Positions 9,835 through 19,990 of a stretch of 64,000 bases of DNA are shown here, piece by piece. This DNA is from Candidatus Gastranaerophilales bacterium (GTDB taxonomy: Bacteria; Cyanobacteriota; Vampirovibrionia; Gastranaerophilales; Gastranaerophilaceae), in the NCBI GenBank assembly GCA_944325705.1, contig CALVBB010000002.1, positions 1 through 64,000 of the forward strand, in the 5' to 3' direction. The translations under genes and the position numbers were made by a program. Each line of letters starts with the position of its first letter. Within the stretch, counting starts at the first letter, position 1. A model generated the notes under the pieces. That model was not told the origin of the DNA, did no database searches, and was given only the letters and a program-made list of their open reading frames with translations.

Positions 9835-10002
9835 ACTTATGAGAAATAAAATAAGCCCTCAACGTAATGAGCAGCCGTTGTTCTGCGAAACAATAATAAA
9901 GGCAAGTGCTGTCTGAACGCAGTGAGTTCACTTGCCTCAGGTTGAGCAGATTACAGACGGCTAGTGAATGCAGTTAATGGTCTTATTTTATTTTTAATAA
10001 GT
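9835..10002 (+). ncRNA. ssrS: 6S-like regulatory RNA (candidate)
   Basis: The 400-nt gap between nifS and the next gene holds a nearly continuous long hairpin of about 170 nt. The outer stem pairs ACTTAT (9835) with ATAAGT (9997) and AAATAAAATAAG (9844) with CTTATTTTATTT (9982). A large open bubble follows. The upper arm has AGCCGT (9872) with ACGGCT (9956), CTGC with GCAG, and AGGCAAGTG (9900) with CACTTGCCT (9929). A closing stem, central bubble and long apical arm of this size match 6S RNA, which mimics an open promoter and binds RNA polymerase. Strand and exact ends are inferred; a structured cis-RNA of another kind is possible. Nothing clear was seen in 10003-10175. Confidence 0.5.
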
Positions 10003-10175
10003 ACCTTATTATACTCCCCCCGCTAATCTTGCTAGGACGAAAGTTCTATGAGTTTTAAAATCTAGTGCTTTAGTCCCCGGATTTTATGCTTATTTTAGGG
10101 TTTTAGAAAATTGCGGACACGTTCAATGGTTTTTCTTTCTGTCAGCCCTTATCCTGATGTGTAAGGAGTTATGAT

Positions 10176-11147
10176 ATGAAGAAAATAACTTTGTTAATTG
10201 CAGTATTATTAATGTTGAATTCCTCATCATCTATGATGTTTGCTGCTTCACATTCTAATATAATAGGTAAAATTGAAAATTCACTCTACGGGTTTCAATA
10301 TACAGATGAAAACGACACCGCACGACTTGAAAGAATTGAAAAATCCGTTTACGGCACATCTTTTTCTAACAAATCTCAGGCTCAGAGAGTTGAAAAATTG
10401 AGAAAGGATCTCTCTGCGGATTTAATCGGGCAGGAAATTTCACCTGTTGAGGACACATTTGCAGAACCGGAAGATTCTATTGCTTACGAGCCGCCGCAGA
10501 AGGAAGCTTCTAATATCACATATCCGGCAGTGGATGAACTTGAAAAAGAAGTTTTTAAAAAGACCTTCGGTTCGCAGGATATTACTGTCAGACTTTCAAA
10601 TCTTGAGAAGAAAACGTTTAATAAAACCTTCAGTGATGACTTAAATTCACGTGTTGAGCGTCTAAAAGCTCAGATTGCTCCGGAAACTACCATGGAAAAC
10701 CGTCTGGCTGACGCAAATACGTTTTTTGATGAAGATGAGTACGTTGTGCCAAAGGGCGGAACTTTCCACATGAACAGATATGAATCTCCTGACCGGTTTG
10801 ATTATGATGCTTTTAATGCACGCAGCAATGCCATGTTTGAAGATTACGACTACAATTATTCTGCCCGTCCGCCTAAAAAGGCTTCTCTCTCTACTGTCGA
10901 GAAAAAACTTATGAAACAGAATTTTTCAAAAGACACTATGGAAAACCGTCTTGCAAGGGTTGAAAGCTATATGTTCGGAACGGTTTTTGATAAAGACGAT
11001 ACTCAGACAAGGCTTGACAGAATTTCAAGCGCCTATAATGCACAAAAATCGGCAGGCAAATACGATTCCAATAAGTTTGCACAGAATATGACAGCAGGTG
11101 TTCAGATTGGAATGCTTATTCTTATGGTGCTTGCATGTATTCTCTAG
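10176..11147 (+). CDS. Exported repeat protein with C-terminal membrane anchor
   Basis: 323 residues. A signal peptide covers residues 1-24 (cut near MFAAS). At least six copies of a short repeat follow, of the form [LI]E-x-x-[LVM]-[YF]-[GNK]-x-x-[FY]-x4-6-R-[LV]-x-[RK]-[ILV]; examples are LERIEKSVYGTSF, LEKEVFKKTFG and RVESYMFGTVF. Copies cluster near residues 25-75, 115-165 and 235-285, separated by acidic, Pro- and Tyr-rich linkers. The protein ends with a hydrophobic helix (MTAGVQIGMLILMVLACIL). I recognise the repeat as a recurring pattern but cannot name a function; a cell-envelope role is inferred. AAGGAG precedes the ATG. Confidence 0.7.
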   Translation: MKKITLLIAVLLMLNSSSSMMFAASHSNIIGKIENSLYGFQYTDENDTARLERIEKSVYGTSFSNKSQAQRVEKLRKDLSADLIGQEISPVEDTFAEPEDSIAYEPPQKEASNITYPAVDELEKEVFKKTFGSQDITVRLSNLEKKTFNKTFSDDLNSRVERLKAQIAPETTMENRLADANTFFDEDEYVVPKGGTFHMNRYESPDRFDYDAFNARSNAMFEDYDYNYSARPPKKASLSTVEKKLMKQNFSKDTMENRLARVESYMFGTVFDKDDTQTRLDRISSAYNAQKSAGKYDSNKFAQNMTAGVQIGMLILMVLACIL

Positions 11148-11151
11148 TTTT

Positions 11152-14100
11152 CTAGTTTGCTGCTGCGGGCTGCTCTGTAGAGGCAGGAGTTTCTGCTGCC
11201 GGTACAGCCGTTTCAGATGGCTTTTTAAACAGATTCTTTAATTCATTTAAGCTGTCTTTTGTATTTTGAATCTGATTTTTTAAATCTTCTGCAGTCTGTT
11301 TTGCTGTATTTTTAACTTCTTCCACGCTCTGCTTTACATCTTCAATCTGTTCTTTTCTCAGCTGCTGCATGTTCTGTTTGCTGGCCTCAAGCTGGTCTTT
11401 AAGACTTCCTCCCTCAATTTGGGAGGTATCGCATACAGAAAGCCATTTGAACGATTTAACGGAACTTTTGCTTTCAATCCCGCCGTTAAAAGATACTTTA
11501 AAATCCTTATAGTTAACACTTCCGTTAGAAAGCGCCGGAATTTCTTCTGTTTTTTCAGTGTTAGGGTTTGTAGTCATCGCGTTAATGAGGTTTCCTGTGA
11601 GGGTTCCGAATTTCGGAATATACGAGGTAAGCTTGCTGACTGAAAGCTCTCCAATCGGCCCGAGTGCCGCAACAACATCTGCCCCGAGGCGTCCTAGAAT
11701 TGTAAGGTTTGCCGATGCGTTTACGAGGTTATACCTGCCGGTAATATAATATGCCATAGAAGGGCCGGAAGTTTTAATTGATTTAATCTCAGCCCATCCG
11801 TTACTGAATGACATATCACCGGTGATTGTTTTAAAGTCTGCTGCGCTTTTTACAACGGGCATATTCGCTACAGGTGCAACCAGTGCTGCCATAACCCCGT
11901 TGGAGATAATGTTCTGTGCAAACAGAAGGTTTTCCAGCCTGCCGATATTTCCGAACTCGCCGTCTGCTACGTTGAAATCAACAATTCCGGTTAAAGATTT
12001 CATCATGTCGTTCTGATTTGGTGCAAACGCGTTCAGACCTATTTTTGCGTTAAATCCGAGTGTGCCGGATAGTGCATTTTTTAAGCCGGCTGCCCCTTCA
12101 ATTGCAGTTGCTGCGTGCATTCCGCTTCCTTTAAAGTCAACATCTGTTTTTCCGTTGATAATATTTACGGAAATATCGCCGCTGACTTTACCGTTGTATG
12201 CGCTGCCTTTTAAGTTTTTAAGGTAGAATACGTTGTTTTTAAGGGAGAAATCTCCTGCTAAATCAGTTGCAGCGAGGTTCCCGCTTTTAAATTTTGAAAC
12301 TGTTCCTTTACCGTTATTTATTGTGATGCCGGAATTTGTAGTTGCCGCTGAGCCGGATTTGTTGCCGGAGGATGCCGGTGTCTGCTTCGGAAGTCCTTCC
12401 ATCGCTTTTATCAGTGTATCGGTGTCAAGAAGCAGTGCATTGTAATCTATTGAATTAACGGTAACACCGTTGTTGAAATTTGTGCTCACAACGGTGTTTG
12501 CATCCATTATGGAATTATCTATGGTAATTGTCGGGGTATCAATTGTTATTGCATTATTCGTAATATCAACCGACATATTTTTCAGATTGGTTTTTATTGT
12601 TGGAATTGAAATTTCCGGAATATTTGCAAATCCTTTCATATCAGGGGCTGCAGGATTCCCGTTCAGAGTAAGTTCAAACTGCGTTGTAAGTTTTGAATTT
12701 TTAAATCCCGGAATTGCAGCAGCAAGCATTTCTGCGGATTTAATATTTATACCGTTCAGCCGCGGTGTGGACATAATATCATCAACAGAACCTTTTACCG
12801 TTATAATCGCTGTTCTGCCTGTTAGGTTGTCTTTCGGCGTATCAGATAAAGTCTTTGAACCGTTGAGCGCAAAAATTCCTGTATCAGAAAGTTTCAGGCT
12901 GTTATTGGCTATTTTAATACTGCTGTTAATAAGTGTGCTCTTTCCGTTAAGTTTTTCCACGTCAAGAATTGAAATATAATTAGAAGGGGTTGCAAGAAGC
13001 TGTACGTCAAGATTTTGAGTATTTTGGCTGCCCGTTATGAGAGCGAGGAACGGAAGCTTCCCTGCTGTTTTAATTTCAGGCATAGGTATTAGTGATTTTA
13101 TATCAGATGCCAGAAGCGAACCTTTTGCGCGGATATTAATATCCGGTTTTTTACCGGTGTAATCAGTAATTTTTCCGCTAATGTCCGCTCTTGAATTATT
13201 GAATGTAAGATATGTATCTTCAATTTTTATATCTTTAGTGTCAAGAGTGACTTTTGCTGCAGGCATTGAAACCGCGGCAAGCGGATGTTTTATATTAAGT
13301 TTATCAATGTTAACAATTCCGCTGAAGTCACTGTTTTGCTGTGCAATGTCGAGATTAGCGCTGTTTAGAAGCACAGTTGCTGCAGATGGTTTATTATGAA
13401 TGTTAATATTGTTGACACTAAGATTAACTGCAGGTTTTAAGTCTTTGAATGTTCCGTTAAGTGAAACTGTTGCTGAAAGTGTGCCGCTTTTTATATTGTT
13501 ATCTTTTAATAAGCCTGTCTGACCGGTTGCTGCAATAAGTCCTTTTAGTAGAAGTTTGTCTGCTTTCAGGTGCATATCGGTTGTAGTATCCGGTTTTATT
13601 GTGCCGCGAAGCTTCAGCGGATGTGAAAGAATTGTAAAGCCGGCATTTTTAACATCAACTCCATTGTTTGAAAAATCAACATCTGCACAGATATTGTCTA
13701 TCAATACATTATAAAGTGTATATTTGATGCTTGCAGACGGTATTTTGAAGTAACCGTTTGATTGAAGTTTTTTTAAATCGCTGTTGAGGGTGAAATTAGC
13801 ATCAAACGCTCCTTTTGCACTTAAAGTTTCAAAATCTTTAATTCCGATAGATTTAGCAAGACTGTTTAGAATTTTGAAGATATTGTTAATTTCTGCGTTT
13901 GATTTAAACGAGAGATTAGCGTGAGCGTTTCTGCCTGTCTTAAAGTCTCCGTCAGCTGTAGTTTTTTCATCGGCTGCCGTAAAAAGTTCTGTATTAAGCA
14001 GGATTTCTTTGCCTTTAAAATCCAGCATAAAATGACCAGCCGGAAGCTTTTCTTCGTCGACAGCCATTGTCAGTCTGTCTATATTGATAAGCCCTTCAAA

Positions 14101-14955
14101 ATGCGGGTTTTTTATCGTTCCGGAGGTTTTTAAGTCTGTTTTAATATTTGCTGAAAATTGATTTTTGTTTATTGCCTTAAATATATCGAGAATATTTATA
14201 GCAAATACAGGCTGCTTTTTGGCCTCTTGCTGGTTCTTCCCTGCAAAAACCAGTTCGTTCAGGTCTAAATCCGGCATAAGCCTGTTTACAAGTTTTATAT
14301 CATAGACGAACTGTTCATCTCCTGCGAGGGTAATTTTTCCGTCTGCTTTTACTTTTATTTTTTTGTTAAGTATAAAATCTGTTATATTGATATTCTGCCC
14401 ATGAATTGAGTATTCTTTTCCCTCTTCATTATCAATCAATGCTGCTTTGTAACCTTTAACTTTAATATCCGGCAGATGGTTTGAAAGTTTAAGTCCGAAA
14501 GGGAGGCCGGTAAGGGGTGCTGTGGTTTGTTCAGCATCTTCGTTTGTTTGAGGAAAATATTTTTCAATAAGGAATTTGCCGTCTTTTTGAACTTTTAATA
14601 CGGCAGAAATATTATCAGCGCTGATTGCATCAAGTTCTACTCTCCTAATTAAAAAAGGCAGAAGTGAAATTTTTATCTGTGCATTGTCTGCTGATAGAAA
14701 TTCATCATTGTCAGGCGTTGAAGCGCTCAGGTGTCCTGCTTTCACTCCGGCAGTGAGTTTCGGTGTGGTAATTAGCCTTACATTTTCAAACTTAACCTTG
14801 AAGCCGCAGGTTTCCTCTATTCCTTTAGAAAGATAGTGTCCGTAAGAATTTACAAGCGGAGAAACCGCAAATGGTATTATTAAAAAAAGTGCATAAATAG
14901 TTAATATTACTGAACCGGCAATAACCGCAGGCTTTTTAAGTCTTTTTAAATCCAT
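11152..14955 (-). CDS. Very large AsmA-like envelope protein
   Basis: 1267 residues. One N-terminal membrane helix (residues 9-32, AVIAGSVILTIYALFLIIPF) is followed by more than 1,000 residues of short amphipathic strands with recurring LxLxxNGT and SADNAQIKISLLPFL segments, typical of AsmA, YhdP and TamB repeat proteins. The last conserved block (MPVVKSAADFKTITGDMSF to LGRLGADVVAALGPIGEL) matches the AsmA C-terminal domain. A coiled coil rich in Q, E and K follows (about 1180-1240), then an Ala/Pro-rich tail. Such proteins bridge inner and outer membrane for lipid transport and imply a diderm envelope. It converges tail to tail with the repeat protein, 4 nt apart. Confidence 0.82.
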   Translation of the reverse strand: MDLKRLKKPAVIAGSVILTIYALFLIIPFAVSPLVNSYGHYLSKGIEETCGFKVKFENVRLITTPKLTAGVKAGHLSASTPDNDEFLSADNAQIKISLLPFLIRRVELDAISADNISAVLKVQKDGKFLIEKYFPQTNEDAEQTTAPLTGLPFGLKLSNHLPDIKVKGYKAALIDNEEGKEYSIHGQNINITDFILNKKIKVKADGKITLAGDEQFVYDIKLVNRLMPDLDLNELVFAGKNQQEAKKQPVFAINILDIFKAINKNQFSANIKTDLKTSGTIKNPHFEGLINIDRLTMAVDEEKLPAGHFMLDFKGKEILLNTELFTAADEKTTADGDFKTGRNAHANLSFKSNAEINNIFKILNSLAKSIGIKDFETLSAKGAFDANFTLNSDLKKLQSNGYFKIPSASIKYTLYNVLIDNICADVDFSNNGVDVKNAGFTILSHPLKLRGTIKPDTTTDMHLKADKLLLKGLIAATGQTGLLKDNNIKSGTLSATVSLNGTFKDLKPAVNLSVNNINIHNKPSAATVLLNSANLDIAQQNSDFSGIVNIDKLNIKHPLAAVSMPAAKVTLDTKDIKIEDTYLTFNNSRADISGKITDYTGKKPDINIRAKGSLLASDIKSLIPMPEIKTAGKLPFLALITGSQNTQNLDVQLLATPSNYISILDVEKLNGKSTLINSSIKIANNSLKLSDTGIFALNGSKTLSDTPKDNLTGRTAIITVKGSVDDIMSTPRLNGINIKSAEMLAAAIPGFKNSKLTTQFELTLNGNPAAPDMKGFANIPEISIPTIKTNLKNMSVDITNNAITIDTPTITIDNSIMDANTVVSTNFNNGVTVNSIDYNALLLDTDTLIKAMEGLPKQTPASSGNKSGSAATTNSGITINNGKGTVSKFKSGNLAATDLAGDFSLKNNVFYLKNLKGSAYNGKVSGDISVNIINGKTDVDFKGSGMHAATAIEGAAGLKNALSGTLGFNAKIGLNAFAPNQNDMMKSLTGIVDFNVADGEFGNIGRLENLLFAQNIISNGVMAALVAPVANMPVVKSAADFKTITGDMSFSNGWAEIKSIKTSGPSMAYYITGRYNLVNASANLTILGRLGADVVAALGPIGELSVSKLTSYIPKFGTLTGNLINAMTTNPNTEKTEEIPALSNGSVNYKDFKVSFNGGIESKSSVKSFKWLSVCDTSQIEGGSLKDQLEASKQNMQQLRKEQIEDVKQSVEEVKNTAKQTAEDLKNQIQNTKDSLNELKNLFKKPSETAVPAAETPASTEQPAAAN

Positions 14956-15046
14956 AACACATCCCTCTTTTATGGTTGTTATTCTATCATAAAAATTTAA
15001 TAAAAGATAGTTTTTATAGCGGCATGCCGGATTAAAGCTAGGGCAT

Positions 15047-15916
15047 TTATTTCTTCAAAGTCTCAGGATAACAGTTCCATTGAATTTCCGGATTTTTTCT
15101 AAACCAGGTAAGCTGGCGTTTTGCATAGCGTCTGGTGTTTTGTTTGAGGGTCTCTTTTGCCTCTTCAAGGGAGAGTCCCCCGTCGAGAAAGGCTGTTACT
15201 TCCTGATACCCGATTGTGTATATGATATTTGGAATTCTGCCGTGTTTTTTTAAGAGGTTCTGCGTTTCTTCAATAATACCGTTTTCAAACATCAAATCCA
15301 CACGGTTGTTTATTCTCTCATAAAGCTCCTGCCGCGGAAAATTTCTGCCATGCCATTCAACTTCAAATTCAGTCTCTTTTTGTCCTCTAGCTTCTTTTAA
15401 AGGCTTTCCGCCGAGTTTTACTATTTCTATTGCCCTGATTAATTTTTTTCTGTCAGAGGACGCAATGAGGCTTGCCCCATCTTTATCAATTTCTGTAAGT
15501 TTTTCGTAAAGTTCCTCTGATGATAGTTTGCTTAATTCTTCTCTAAGTTCATAATTCGGCTCAATTTTGGGAAGTTTATAGTTCTCAAGCAAAACTCTGA
15601 AATAAAGTCCGGTTCCTCCGGCAATGACCGGAACTTTCCCCCGTTTTAGAATATCATAGATACATTTTCGGGCATCTTCTTCATAAAGTCCTGCTGAATA
15701 GTTAAACTCGGGCTCCACAATATCCATCATGTGATGAGGAATTCCTGCCTGCTCTTCAGGTGTTGGTTTTGCACATCCTATATTAAACCCTTTGTACACA
15801 AGCCTTGAATCTGCTGATACTACTTCTCCGTTAATTTTTTTTGCAAGTTCAATTGCATATGCAGTTTTTCCGCTCGCTGTTGCTCCTACAACTGCTATAA
15901 CTTTATTTTTCTTCAT
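15047..15916 (-). CDS. miaA: tRNA dimethylallyltransferase MiaA
   Basis: 289 residues from ATG 15916. The P-loop is VVGATASGKTAYAIELA, followed by DSRLVYKGFNIGCAKPT and HHMMDIVEP, all diagnostic for MiaA. AGGTGLYF and the C-terminal NTRRYAKRQLTWFRKNP complete the set. It adds the isopentenyl group to A37 of tRNAs reading UNN codons. An upstream ATG (15955) is in frame, but it would add 13 Lys-rich residues not expected in MiaA and would overlap the preceding gene more. The chosen start overlaps that gene by 14 nt, which suggests translational coupling. Confidence 0.95.
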   Translation of the reverse strand: MKKNKVIAVVGATASGKTAYAIELAKKINGEVVSADSRLVYKGFNIGCAKPTPEEQAGIPHHMMDIVEPEFNYSAGLYEEDARKCIYDILKRGKVPVIAGGTGLYFRVLLENYKLPKIEPNYELREELSKLSSEELYEKLTEIDKDGASLIASSDRKKLIRAIEIVKLGGKPLKEARGQKETEFEVEWHGRNFPRQELYERINNRVDLMFENGIIEETQNLLKKHGRIPNIIYTIGYQEVTAFLDGGLSLEEAKETLKQNTRRYAKRQLTWFRKNPEIQWNCYPETLKK

Positions 15917-16757
15917 CCGTGCAGTGTTCTTCTTCTTTGTTAAATTCGCAGTCATAGTAGCTGAATATCAGCACAACTACATATACCATAAAATAAAAAT
16001 ACGCAATCATCATGAGCATATAGATTACTATATTAAGCATTGCAAAGGTGCTTGCAAATGATATTACAAGGTTTAGAAAAGTCAGATAGAGGAATATTGC
16101 AAATGATTTTGGAAATTTTACAAAGACTTTTTGTACGGATTTAAAAAGTGCGATGAGCGGATTGCCTGTTTTATAAATCAATTCTGGAATCCACAGCATA
16201 AATATAAATGAAATAAATGAGGTCGCCGCAAGAAATAACAGGTTCCACTGGCTGAGTTTTAACAGTTGAGCGTCTGTCAGCGAATCTAAAAATACTCTCA
16301 TTTCCTGAGGGGATGCCATTGCATTTTTCAGCTGCATTGCGGAAAAATCTATTTTCCCTATAAAGTGTATCCCTATTTTATAAACAAAAATATCAAACAA
16401 GCCAAACAGTACAAGAAAAATTAAAAATAAACCGATAAACGAAAGAAAATATTTCCCGATGCCTGCCGGAATTGTCTTTACCAGATTCATTGTGGCTTTT
16501 GCCCTGTCCTCATCAAGAATAAATTCTTTTTTGGAAAGTTCAATCGTTTTTTTTACCATATAAAACCAGCCACTGCAAAATGCACCGAGCATACAAAGCA
16601 GGGTTACAAAAGCGGATGCCGCCTCCGGAATTGTATCAACTACCCCTTTTGCAAATGAAAGATAGATTGTTATAATCCACATAAAAAGAACTAAAGGCGT
16701 TGCAAGAATTATACCTTCATTTGTATATCTAAAAGCATTTTTAAACAATTTAAGCAT
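15903..16757 (-). CDS. Multi-pass membrane protein of unknown function
   Basis: About 284 residues from ATG 16757 (MLKLFKNAFRYTNEG); an in-frame TTG six codons earlier is less likely. It has about six hydrophobic segments: ATPLVLFMWIITIYLSF, AFVTLLCMLGAFCSGWF, FLSFIGLFLIFLVLFGLF, LLFLAATSFISFIFML and two near the C-terminus. The end is acidic with a Cys-Thr-Asp tail. The layout recalls DUF4013- or YciC-like membrane proteins, but I cannot assign it. The 3' end overlaps the miaA start by 14 nt. Confidence 0.65.
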   Translation of the reverse strand: MLKLFKNAFRYTNEGIILATPLVLFMWIITIYLSFAKGVVDTIPEAASAFVTLLCMLGAFCSGWFYMVKKTIELSKKEFILDEDRAKATMNLVKTIPAGIGKYFLSFIGLFLIFLVLFGLFDIFVYKIGIHFIGKIDFSAMQLKNAMASPQEMRVFLDSLTDAQLLKLSQWNLLFLAATSFISFIFMLWIPELIYKTGNPLIALFKSVQKVFVKFPKSFAIFLYLTFLNLVISFASTFAMLNIVIYMLMMIAYFYFMVYVVVLIFSYYDCEFNKEEEHCTDEEK

Positions 16758-16799
16758 ATTATATTCTAACCTCAATTCCTTAATTTTATTACCCGCATG

Positions 16800-17939
16800 C
16801 TACTTAAGAACTTCTTCCTGTTTTTGAGCCTGAGAGAGTTTCCTTTTTCTTCTGCGCATAAGGTCTACAAAAGCCTCAAGCCTTGTTATATAGCCTGCTT
16901 TACCGGTTTGCTCATCCATAATCAACGGTAAAATCGGAATGTCGCAGTTCTCTCTCATTGCAGGGAAAATATTCTGCGACATAATCTCAGGCATGCAGGT
17001 AAACGGGCTTATGTGGATAATGCCGTCAATCCCTCTTTCGTTTGCATAAGCAACATCAGAAACACACTCAAGAGCATCTCCGCCGATGTCGCGCATAAGA
17101 TAAGGTTTTGCAAGCCTGTTTGCTCTTTGAAGGTGTGTTTCTCCTTTTCTAAACATTTTCGGAATTATTGCATCCTTCAAAAAGCTGCTGACTGTAAGGC
17201 TTTTCCTTGTCTGAACCCCCATTCTGCCGAGTTCTTTCACAATATCTTGATTGGAAAATTTGTCGCATACTAGGTAGATTTCACCGGTAATGTCAACGTA
17301 AAGAACCTCTTTTTTAGGGTTAATCTGTGTTTTATCCATTTCCGCAAAGGCAAGCTTTTTTGCCCTGTTAAGCTGGCGTGTATTCATTGCCTCATCAATA
17401 AGCTTTAAAGCTTTGTTGTAATGCTTTTCTGCCTCCCCGTATGTTATCTCCCTAGCTCTATAGTAAGAAAGCTTTGTTTCAAGGTCATCAAGAATAAAAA
17501 CTTTCCTCATTGCAAAAACAATTGCCCTCAAAAACAGTACAGGGTCATTTTTCCCGCTGATTTCTTTTAAGAAATTATACATCCCTTTAATTCCGTCATA
17601 GAGGGTAAGTTCAATATAATTGGCCTTATAGCCCATATCGCTGAGAGCGTTTTTAATGCAGGCACCGTATTCGCCAAGACGGCAGATCCCGGGAGATGTA
17701 ATCATTGCTACGTAATCTGCCCCGCCTTCAATTGCTTCTATAAAATTGCCTAAGATAAGTTTGTAAGGCAGGCAGATTGCTTCCGGTGAATGTTTTGTGC
17801 CGAGAGAAAGCGTTTTTTTGCTTGTATAAGGTGGAATAAACGGTTCTACGCCAACTCTCCTGAGCGCGGCTGCCCATGCTATATATATTGTTCCCATGTG
17901 CGGGAATGCTACTTTTATTTTTTTGTTTTCCTTTTTCAT
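16800..17939 (-). CDS. Acyl-CoA dehydratase activase-related protein (DUF2229/HgdB-like)
   Basis: 379 residues. The pattern fits the family related to 2-hydroxyacyl-CoA dehydratases and their activases: an N-terminal VAFPHMGTIY, conserved cysteines in EAICLPYKL, SPGICRLGEYG and ISPFTCMPEI, and the C-terminal block MDEQTGKAGYITRLEAFVDL. In known relatives the cysteines hold a [4Fe-4S] cluster. The ATPase (ASKHA) domain is not part of this protein. A paralogue is encoded at 49880 with the same C-terminal block. Its RBS (AGGAG) overlaps the end of gcvPB 5 nt upstream, so it is in that operon. The reaction is unknown. Confidence 0.75.
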   Translation of the reverse strand: MKKENKKIKVAFPHMGTIYIAWAAALRRVGVEPFIPPYTSKKTLSLGTKHSPEAICLPYKLILGNFIEAIEGGADYVAMITSPGICRLGEYGACIKNALSDMGYKANYIELTLYDGIKGMYNFLKEISGKNDPVLFLRAIVFAMRKVFILDDLETKLSYYRAREITYGEAEKHYNKALKLIDEAMNTRQLNRAKKLAFAEMDKTQINPKKEVLYVDITGEIYLVCDKFSNQDIVKELGRMGVQTRKSLTVSSFLKDAIIPKMFRKGETHLQRANRLAKPYLMRDIGGDALECVSDVAYANERGIDGIIHISPFTCMPEIMSQNIFPAMRENCDIPILPLIMDEQTGKAGYITRLEAFVDLMRRRKRKLSQAQKQEEVLK

Positions 17940-17944
17940 ATCTT

Positions 17945-19378
17945 TTAAGCTCCTGCTTTAAGTTCAAATTTCAAGTCTGGATGTCTTGCAGCCAGTGTTT
18001 CGTCTACCCTTTTTACAGGCGTGCTGTGCGGTGAGGTCAGAATTTTTTCAGGTTCGATTTCTGCTTCTTTTGCTATTTTTATCATAATTTCAATAAATTC
18101 ATCCAATTTTTGTTTTGTTTCGGATTCTGTCGGCTCAATCATCATTGCTTCATGTACTATAAGCGGGAAGTAGACAGTCGGCGGATGTGTGTTCTCATCC
18201 ATAAGTCTTTTCGCTATATTGAGAGTGCTGACGCCGGAATTTTCTTTCTGCCGTTCTCCTGATAGGACAAACTCGTGCATACACGGTTCGTCATAAGGCA
18301 AATCGTAGTATTTTTTAAGCTTCTCTTTCAGATAGTTTGCGTTAAGCACAGCATCTTCCGAAGCGTTTTTGAGGTTCTCTCCCATCATTAGTATATAGGC
18401 ATAAGCTCTTACCAGCACTCCGAAGTTTCCGTAAAAAGCCTTTACTGCGCCTATTGAATTTTTAATATTATAATTTCTGAAATATTTTTCCCCGTCAAAA
18501 TCTATTACAGGCGCTGGAAGGTAATCTTTTAATTCTTCAATAACGCCGACAGGGCCGGCTCCCGGGCCTCCTCCTCCATGAGGGGTTGCAAATGTTTTGT
18601 GCAGGTTAAGATGCACAACGTCAAATCCCATAAGTTTCGGGTTTGTGTAGCCTGTTATTGCATTAAAGTTTGCGCCGTCGTAATAAAGCAGTGAACCGTT
18701 TTCGTGCATAAGTTTTGATATTTCAAGAACTTTTTCTTCAAAAATGCCAAGCGTGTTCGGGTTTGTCATCATAATTGCGGCAACGTCTTTATTCAGAACC
18801 TCTTTTAAGGCATCTATATCAACCTGGCCTTTGCTGTTTGATTTAACAGAAACAATTTCAAACCCGCACATGTGAGCGCTTGCCGGGTTTGTGCCGTGGG
18901 CGGAATCCGGAATAATGACCTTTGTTCTGTTTTCACCTTTTTTTTCAAAATATTTTTTTATAATCATCATACCGGTAAGCTCTCCGTGTGCGCCTGCTGC
19001 AGGCTGCAGGGTAACAGCATCCATTCCGGTAATCTTTTTTAAGACTTCCTGCAGTTTAAACATCAATTCAAGTGCACCCTGAGAACTCTCATCGTCAGCA
19101 AGCGGGTGGAGCGAGGCAAACCCTTCTAAAGATGCAAGAAGTTCATTTACTTTAGGGTTATATTTCATTGTGCAGGAGCCCAGAGGATAAAAGCCCTTTT
19201 CAATACAGAAGTTTCTGTCGGAGAGTTCTTTGTAGTGCCGCATAACCTCAAGTTCGCCAATCTGAGGCAGCCCGATTTTTCCGCGCACAAACTTTTCATC
19301 CAGAAAGCTTAAATTTTCCTTCTCCTCTGTAAGACATATCCCCTCTGAATTGTTACTTTTTTCAAAAATTGTTTTCAT
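17945..19378 (-). CDS. gcvPB: Glycine dehydrogenase (decarboxylating) subunit 2, P-protein beta
   Basis: 477 residues, the length of the split-type P-protein beta subunit. The PLP lysine is in [19 protein letters not shown]. The N-terminus has [15 protein letters not shown], typical of GcvPB, with [14 protein letters not shown] in the middle. With GcvPA it decarboxylates glycine and loads the aminomethyl group on GcvH. No gcvPA, gcvT or gcvH is in the window, so the cleavage system is split in this genome or other parts lie elsewhere. It follows the sigma factor gene by 6 nt. Confidence 0.95.
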   Translation of the reverse strand: MKTIFEKSNNSEGICLTEEKENLSFLDEKFVRGKIGLPQIGELEVMRHYKELSDRNFCIEKGFYPLGSCTMKYNPKVNELLASLEGFASLHPLADDESSQGALELMFKLQEVLKKITGMDAVTLQPAAGAHGELTGMMIIKKYFEKKGENRTKVIIPDSAHGTNPASAHMCGFEIVSVKSNSKGQVDIDALKEVLNKDVAAIMMTNPNTLGIFEEKVLEISKLMHENGSLLYYDGANFNAITGYTNPKLMGFDVVHLNLHKTFATPHGGGGPGAGPVGVIEELKDYLPAPVIDFDGEKYFRNYNIKNSIGAVKAFYGNFGVLVRAYAYILMMGENLKNASEDAVLNANYLKEKLKKYYDLPYDEPCMHEFVLSGERQKENSGVSTLNIAKRLMDENTHPPTVYFPLIVHEAMMIEPTESETKQKLDEFIEIMIKIAKEAEIEPEKILTSPHSTPVKRVDETLAARHPDLKFELKAGA

Positions 19379-19384
19379 TATTTT

Positions 19385-19990
19385 TTAAATTATCCCCTGT
19401 TTTTTCAAATCTTTTTTAATTTTATCTAATCCTGACTGGATTATTCTTGAGATTCGAGATTGCGAAATGTCAAATTCTTCCGCTATTTCTCTTAGTTTTT
19501 TCTCCTTGAAAAATTTGTATTCAATCAGTTCCCGCTCACGTTTAGGAAGTTTTTTCATTGATTCTAAAATCTGGGCTTTAAGTTCGGAAAATTCAATGGC
19601 TTCCTCTGGAGTTTTTTCCTCTGCCTTAATCTGCGTCGGAACTTCCGCATCCTGCAGTTCATCTATTGAAAGAATAGTCTTGTAAACCTCGCATCTGACC
19701 TCCTGATCGTCCTCGGCTTCAATTGTTTTGCGATTTTTCAGCGAGTACCATTTGTACCTCCGGCGAACCTCGTTTCTTATCGCCCATTTTATTGCTGTGG
19801 ATAAATATGTGCTGTTATAGTTTTCGGGCGGAGCGCTTTTGAATAAAATATACAAAGTGTGGTTACCGATATTAATAAGTTCTGGCAGTTCAACAAGGTG
19901 AGAAACAGAAAATTTCTGGTACTCCACCTTTGCAATTGTTTCGACTAAATTTTTATAATCCCTGAGATTAACCTTTTGTCCAGCTGGCAT
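19385..19990 (-). CDS. Sigma-70 family RNA polymerase sigma factor (group 3/4 type)
   Basis: 201 residues. Region 4 is clear: LPKRERELIEYKFFKEKKLREIAEEFDISQSRISRIIQSGLDKI, with a helix-turn-helix close to FliA/SigF-type factors. Region 2 is recognisable but divergent (STYLSTAIKWAIRNEVRRRYKWYS resembles the -10 recognition helices). Regions 1 and 3 are missing or short. A Glu-rich linker of about 60 residues separates regions 2 and 4. It is first in a tight operon with gcvPB and the dehydratase-activase-like gene; no anti-sigma factor is seen next to it. Confidence 0.87.
   Translation of the reverse strand: MPAGQKVNLRDYKNLVETIAKVEYQKFSVSHLVELPELINIGNHTLYILFKSAPPENYNSTYLSTAIKWAIRNEVRRRYKWYSLKNRKTIEAEDDQEVRCEVYKTILSIDELQDAEVPTQIKAEEKTPEEAIEFSELKAQILESMKKLPKRERELIEYKFFKEKKLREIAEEFDISQSRISRIIQSGLDKIKKDLKKQGII

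Noticed and set aside
15916-15955. Upstream start of miaA at 15955
   Set aside because: It would add 13 residues not seen in the family, and the internal ATG at 15916 begins directly at the conserved P-loop region.
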